Below, piece after piece: positions 29,788-31,136 of a stretch of 31,136 nt of DNA. Source of the DNA: B1Sed10-231 sp046483385 (GTDB lineage: Bacteria; Planctomycetota; Brocadiia; SM23-32); the NCBI GenBank assembly GCA_046483385.1, contig JAWODG010000088.1:1-31136 (forward strand), given 5' to 3'. The translations under genes and the position numbers were made by a program. The notes under the pieces were generated by a model. That model was not told the origin of the DNA and did not search any database. It saw nothing but the letters and a program-made list of their open reading frames with translations. Positions within the stretch are counted from its first letter, which is position 1. Each line of letters starts with the position of its first letter.

Positions 29788-30393
29788 TTAGGGGGACCCG
29801 ATGACGATGGCGCCGTCGCCGGCCTGTTCGGCTTCCTCCATCGCGGCCTCGGCCAGCCCGAGCAGCTCCGACTCACGCATCTCCTCTGGCTGGAGTTGCG
29901 CGATACCGAACACCGGTGTGATGGGCAGGTCGGTGGCCACCAGTTCGAACTCGTCCAGAACCCTCTCGGCGGCCATGGCGGCCTCCTGCGCCACGGTGTG
30001 GGAGAAGACGACGCAGAACTCGTCCTTGCCGCAGCGCCCGGCTATGTCGTCCCCCCGGAGCGTCTCACGCACCAGTTCCCCGAACTCGGCCAGCACGTCT
30101 TCGGCCACTTCCTCGCCCTGAGTCTCATAGACGGCCTTCAGGCCGGCCAGCCGACAGAGGCAGACGCTGAGTGGATACTCGTAGCGCCGGGCCGAGCGCA
30201 CCGCCAGGGACAGGTGCTGCAACAGGTGTGGGTGGGAGTAAAGTCCCGTGATGTCGTCGTGCGTGGCGTCCCGGAGGACGCGCCGTTCGGACAGTGTCCG
30301 GCCCGCTTCGCTGCGCTCCAGTTCGGCCAGCCTGGCGCGCAGGGAAGCCACCTGTTCGAGCAGTTGCTCTTTCGTTTTCTCTTCGTCTCTCAT
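29788..30393 (-). CDS. GGDEF-domain protein with altered GKDEF motif and coiled coil (paralogue 2)
   Basis: 201 residues from ATG 30393 (GGAGGAA upstream); the frame is open further but without a ribosome site. A coiled coil (about 3-45, TKEQLLEQVASLRARLAELE) precedes a GGDEF-type domain (THDDITGLYSHPHLLQHLSL, YPLSVCLCRLAGLKAVYETQ, GDDIAGRCGKDEFCVVFSHT, PITPVFGIAQLQPEE). The active-site loop reads GKDEF, keeping Asp-Glu-Phe but with Lys for the second Gly, so weak or no cyclase activity is expected. It shares with paralogue 1 the pattern LAVRS-RRYEYPLS and the overall layout, so the pair arose by duplication. No sensory or membrane segment; the coiled coil suggests an oligomer or a partner-bound protein. 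Confidence 0.85.
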   Translation of the reverse strand: MRDEEKTKEQLLEQVASLRARLAELERSEAGRTLSERRVLRDATHDDITGLYSHPHLLQHLSLAVRSARRYEYPLSVCLCRLAGLKAVYETQGEEVAEDVLAEFGELVRETLRGDDIAGRCGKDEFCVVFSHTVAQEAAMAAERVLDEFELVATDLPITPVFGIAQLQPEEMRESELLGLAEAAMEEAEQAGDGAIVIGSP

Positions 30394-30492
30394 CGGTTCC
30401 TCCGACAACCCCGTTCGGACCTCCGGCCCAGGGTGTGGCGCGGCCGGTGGTCCCGCCCCCGCGCTCGATTGCGAACCACGTGCTTCGGATGC

Positions 30493-30522
30493 AGTATGCA
30501 CAACGGGCGGCGGGGGTGTCAA
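30493..30522 (-). promoter_or_regulatory. Promoter of GGDEF-like paralogue 2
   Basis: On the minus strand TTGACA (30522-30517), 18 bases, CATACT (30498-30493), about 100 bases before ATG 30393. It has the same box sequences and spacing as the promoter of paralogue 1, and the shared GTGCATACTG. Confidence 0.6.
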
Positions 30523-30893
30523 CCGTCCGGAGTCGGTGCGTGCCGGCGACCGGCCCTCGTCTCCGGCTTCCGACTGTGAGCGGGTTGCCGTCGGCCTGCC
30601 GCGGGCATGGTGGTGTCCGGGGGCGTCGCCGGAGCTTCCCTGATTTGTGTACCGCGAGGCCGCAGGCCCCGTAATAGCTTCCCCTTGTTTCCGGAATGCC
30701 CGCGGTGCGCTAATTTCGCCAAACGGGCTGAAAGTAGCGCAGAACGTCTCCGAGAGCGGCGGGTGAGTCCGGGGCCGACGCGACCTCGTTGCCGAAACGG
30801 GACGACTGTTCTACGATGGAGAAGGTGGGTTCCCGCCCACGGAGACAGTTTGAGTTGCGATCAAAGACGCACAGAAATGCGGAGAGTTCGGCG
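30523..30893. other. Non-coding gap between divergent genes
   Basis: 371 bases. A G/C-rich dyad, GTGGG TTC CCGCCCAC, lies near 30826-30841, upstream of the last gene. I see no other promoter, terminator or small gene that I can support. Confidence 0.4.
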
Positions 30894-31136
30894 ATGAGAA
30901 TAATGACGATATACCCCGCCGTGCGTTGCGGGTGGGCCATCTGGGACGGGGAGCATCTCGGGCACGGCGTTGAGGAGCTGGAGGGCCCCACCGGCGACAT
31001 CAATCTCGACCGGTTGGAGGCCTGGCTACGTGATGCGGCGGACTTCACCGAGCCCGAGCTGTACGTCTGTGAGCGGTTCAACGACGCGGTCGTCGCCGCC
31101 TCACCGGTTTTCGACGAAGTGACGGAGCTGGTCGAG
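30894..31136 (+). CDS. Partial protein, possibly RNase H-fold (RuvC-like)
   Basis: 81 codons from ATG 30894 run open to the window end. A weak GGAGAG lies about 8 bases upstream. The N-terminus reads MTIYPAVRCGWAIWDGEHLG and, further on, ELYVCERFNDAVVAASPVFD. A strand with GWA-W-G followed later by a strand with a conserved Glu is the layout of RuvC-like RNase H folds, where the first strand normally carries a catalytic Asp; here Tyr/Pro stand at that place, so an active nuclease is doubtful. The assignment is a weak guess from fold pattern; the rest of the gene lies outside the window. Confidence 0.5.
   Translation, partial: MRIMTIYPAVRCGWAIWDGEHLGHGVEELEGPTGDINLDRLEAWLRDAADFTEPELYVCERFNDAVVAASPVFDEVTELVE

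Overview
This is a GC-rich bacterial window with short intergenic gaps, many 4-base start/stop overlaps (ATGA, GTGA) and good Shine-Dalgarno sites. The SppA lipoprotein signal, the capsule/EPS genes and the mix of families (six-hairpin glycosidase, paired TIM-barrel sugar isomerases, CBM9-bearing phosphoesterase, UROD-like methyltransferase, TrpB2) fit a free-living diderm outside the well-studied proteobacteria, of a Planctomycetota, Armatimonadota or candidate-phylum type. No marker here fixes the phylum. The first ~210-295 bases are clearly more AT-rich than the rest and join two truncated genes, so the left edge may be a chimera or a rearrangement.

Layout. 1-300: foreign-looking edge with an rsmI 3' fragment. 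259-4835 (minus): exopolysaccharide operon containing a GT39-type membrane glycosyltransferase split into two frames, a polyprenyl-phosphate sugar transferase, a GT4 glycosyltransferase and a truncated flippase. 5070-11010 (plus): HflX, a secreted metallophosphoesterase with a CBM9-like tail, ApbE, an unknown protein, RnpA and YidD. 10995-12107 (minus): UROD/MtaA-like protein. 12240-16171 (plus): M23 peptidase, SppA lipoprotein, TrpB2 and a small four-cysteine protein. 16533-21503 (minus): two paralogous sugar isomerases/epimerases, a GIY-YIG protein bracketed by two ~181-bp inverted-repeat elements, and a six-hairpin glycosidase. 21926-23442 (plus): small membrane-anchored protein and a Cys/Met-metabolism PLP enzyme.

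23533-30393 (minus) is the most interesting region. It encodes a [NiFe]-hydrogenase small and large subunit of the cytoplasmic H2-sensing type (group 2, HoxBC/HupUV-like), followed without real gaps by a soluble PAS histidine kinase and an NtrC-family response regulator. This is the gene set of a HoxBCJA H2-signalling chain. The large subunit ends exactly at the DPCxxCxxH motif, so it needs no C-terminal proteolysis, and the small subunit has no Tat signal. Unusual points are a Glu in place of one proximal-cluster Cys, a His in the L1 motif where studied sensors (as I recall) have Gln, an operator-like set of A-tract palindromes over a strong promoter, and two upstream paralogous coiled-coil proteins with degenerate GGDEF domains, each under a similar promoter. 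No hydrogenase maturation genes or catalytic hydrogenase are in the window, so the regulated targets must lie elsewhere.

The window ends in a partial plus-strand gene of uncertain family. I saw no tRNA, rRNA, CRISPR array, prophage or transposase.
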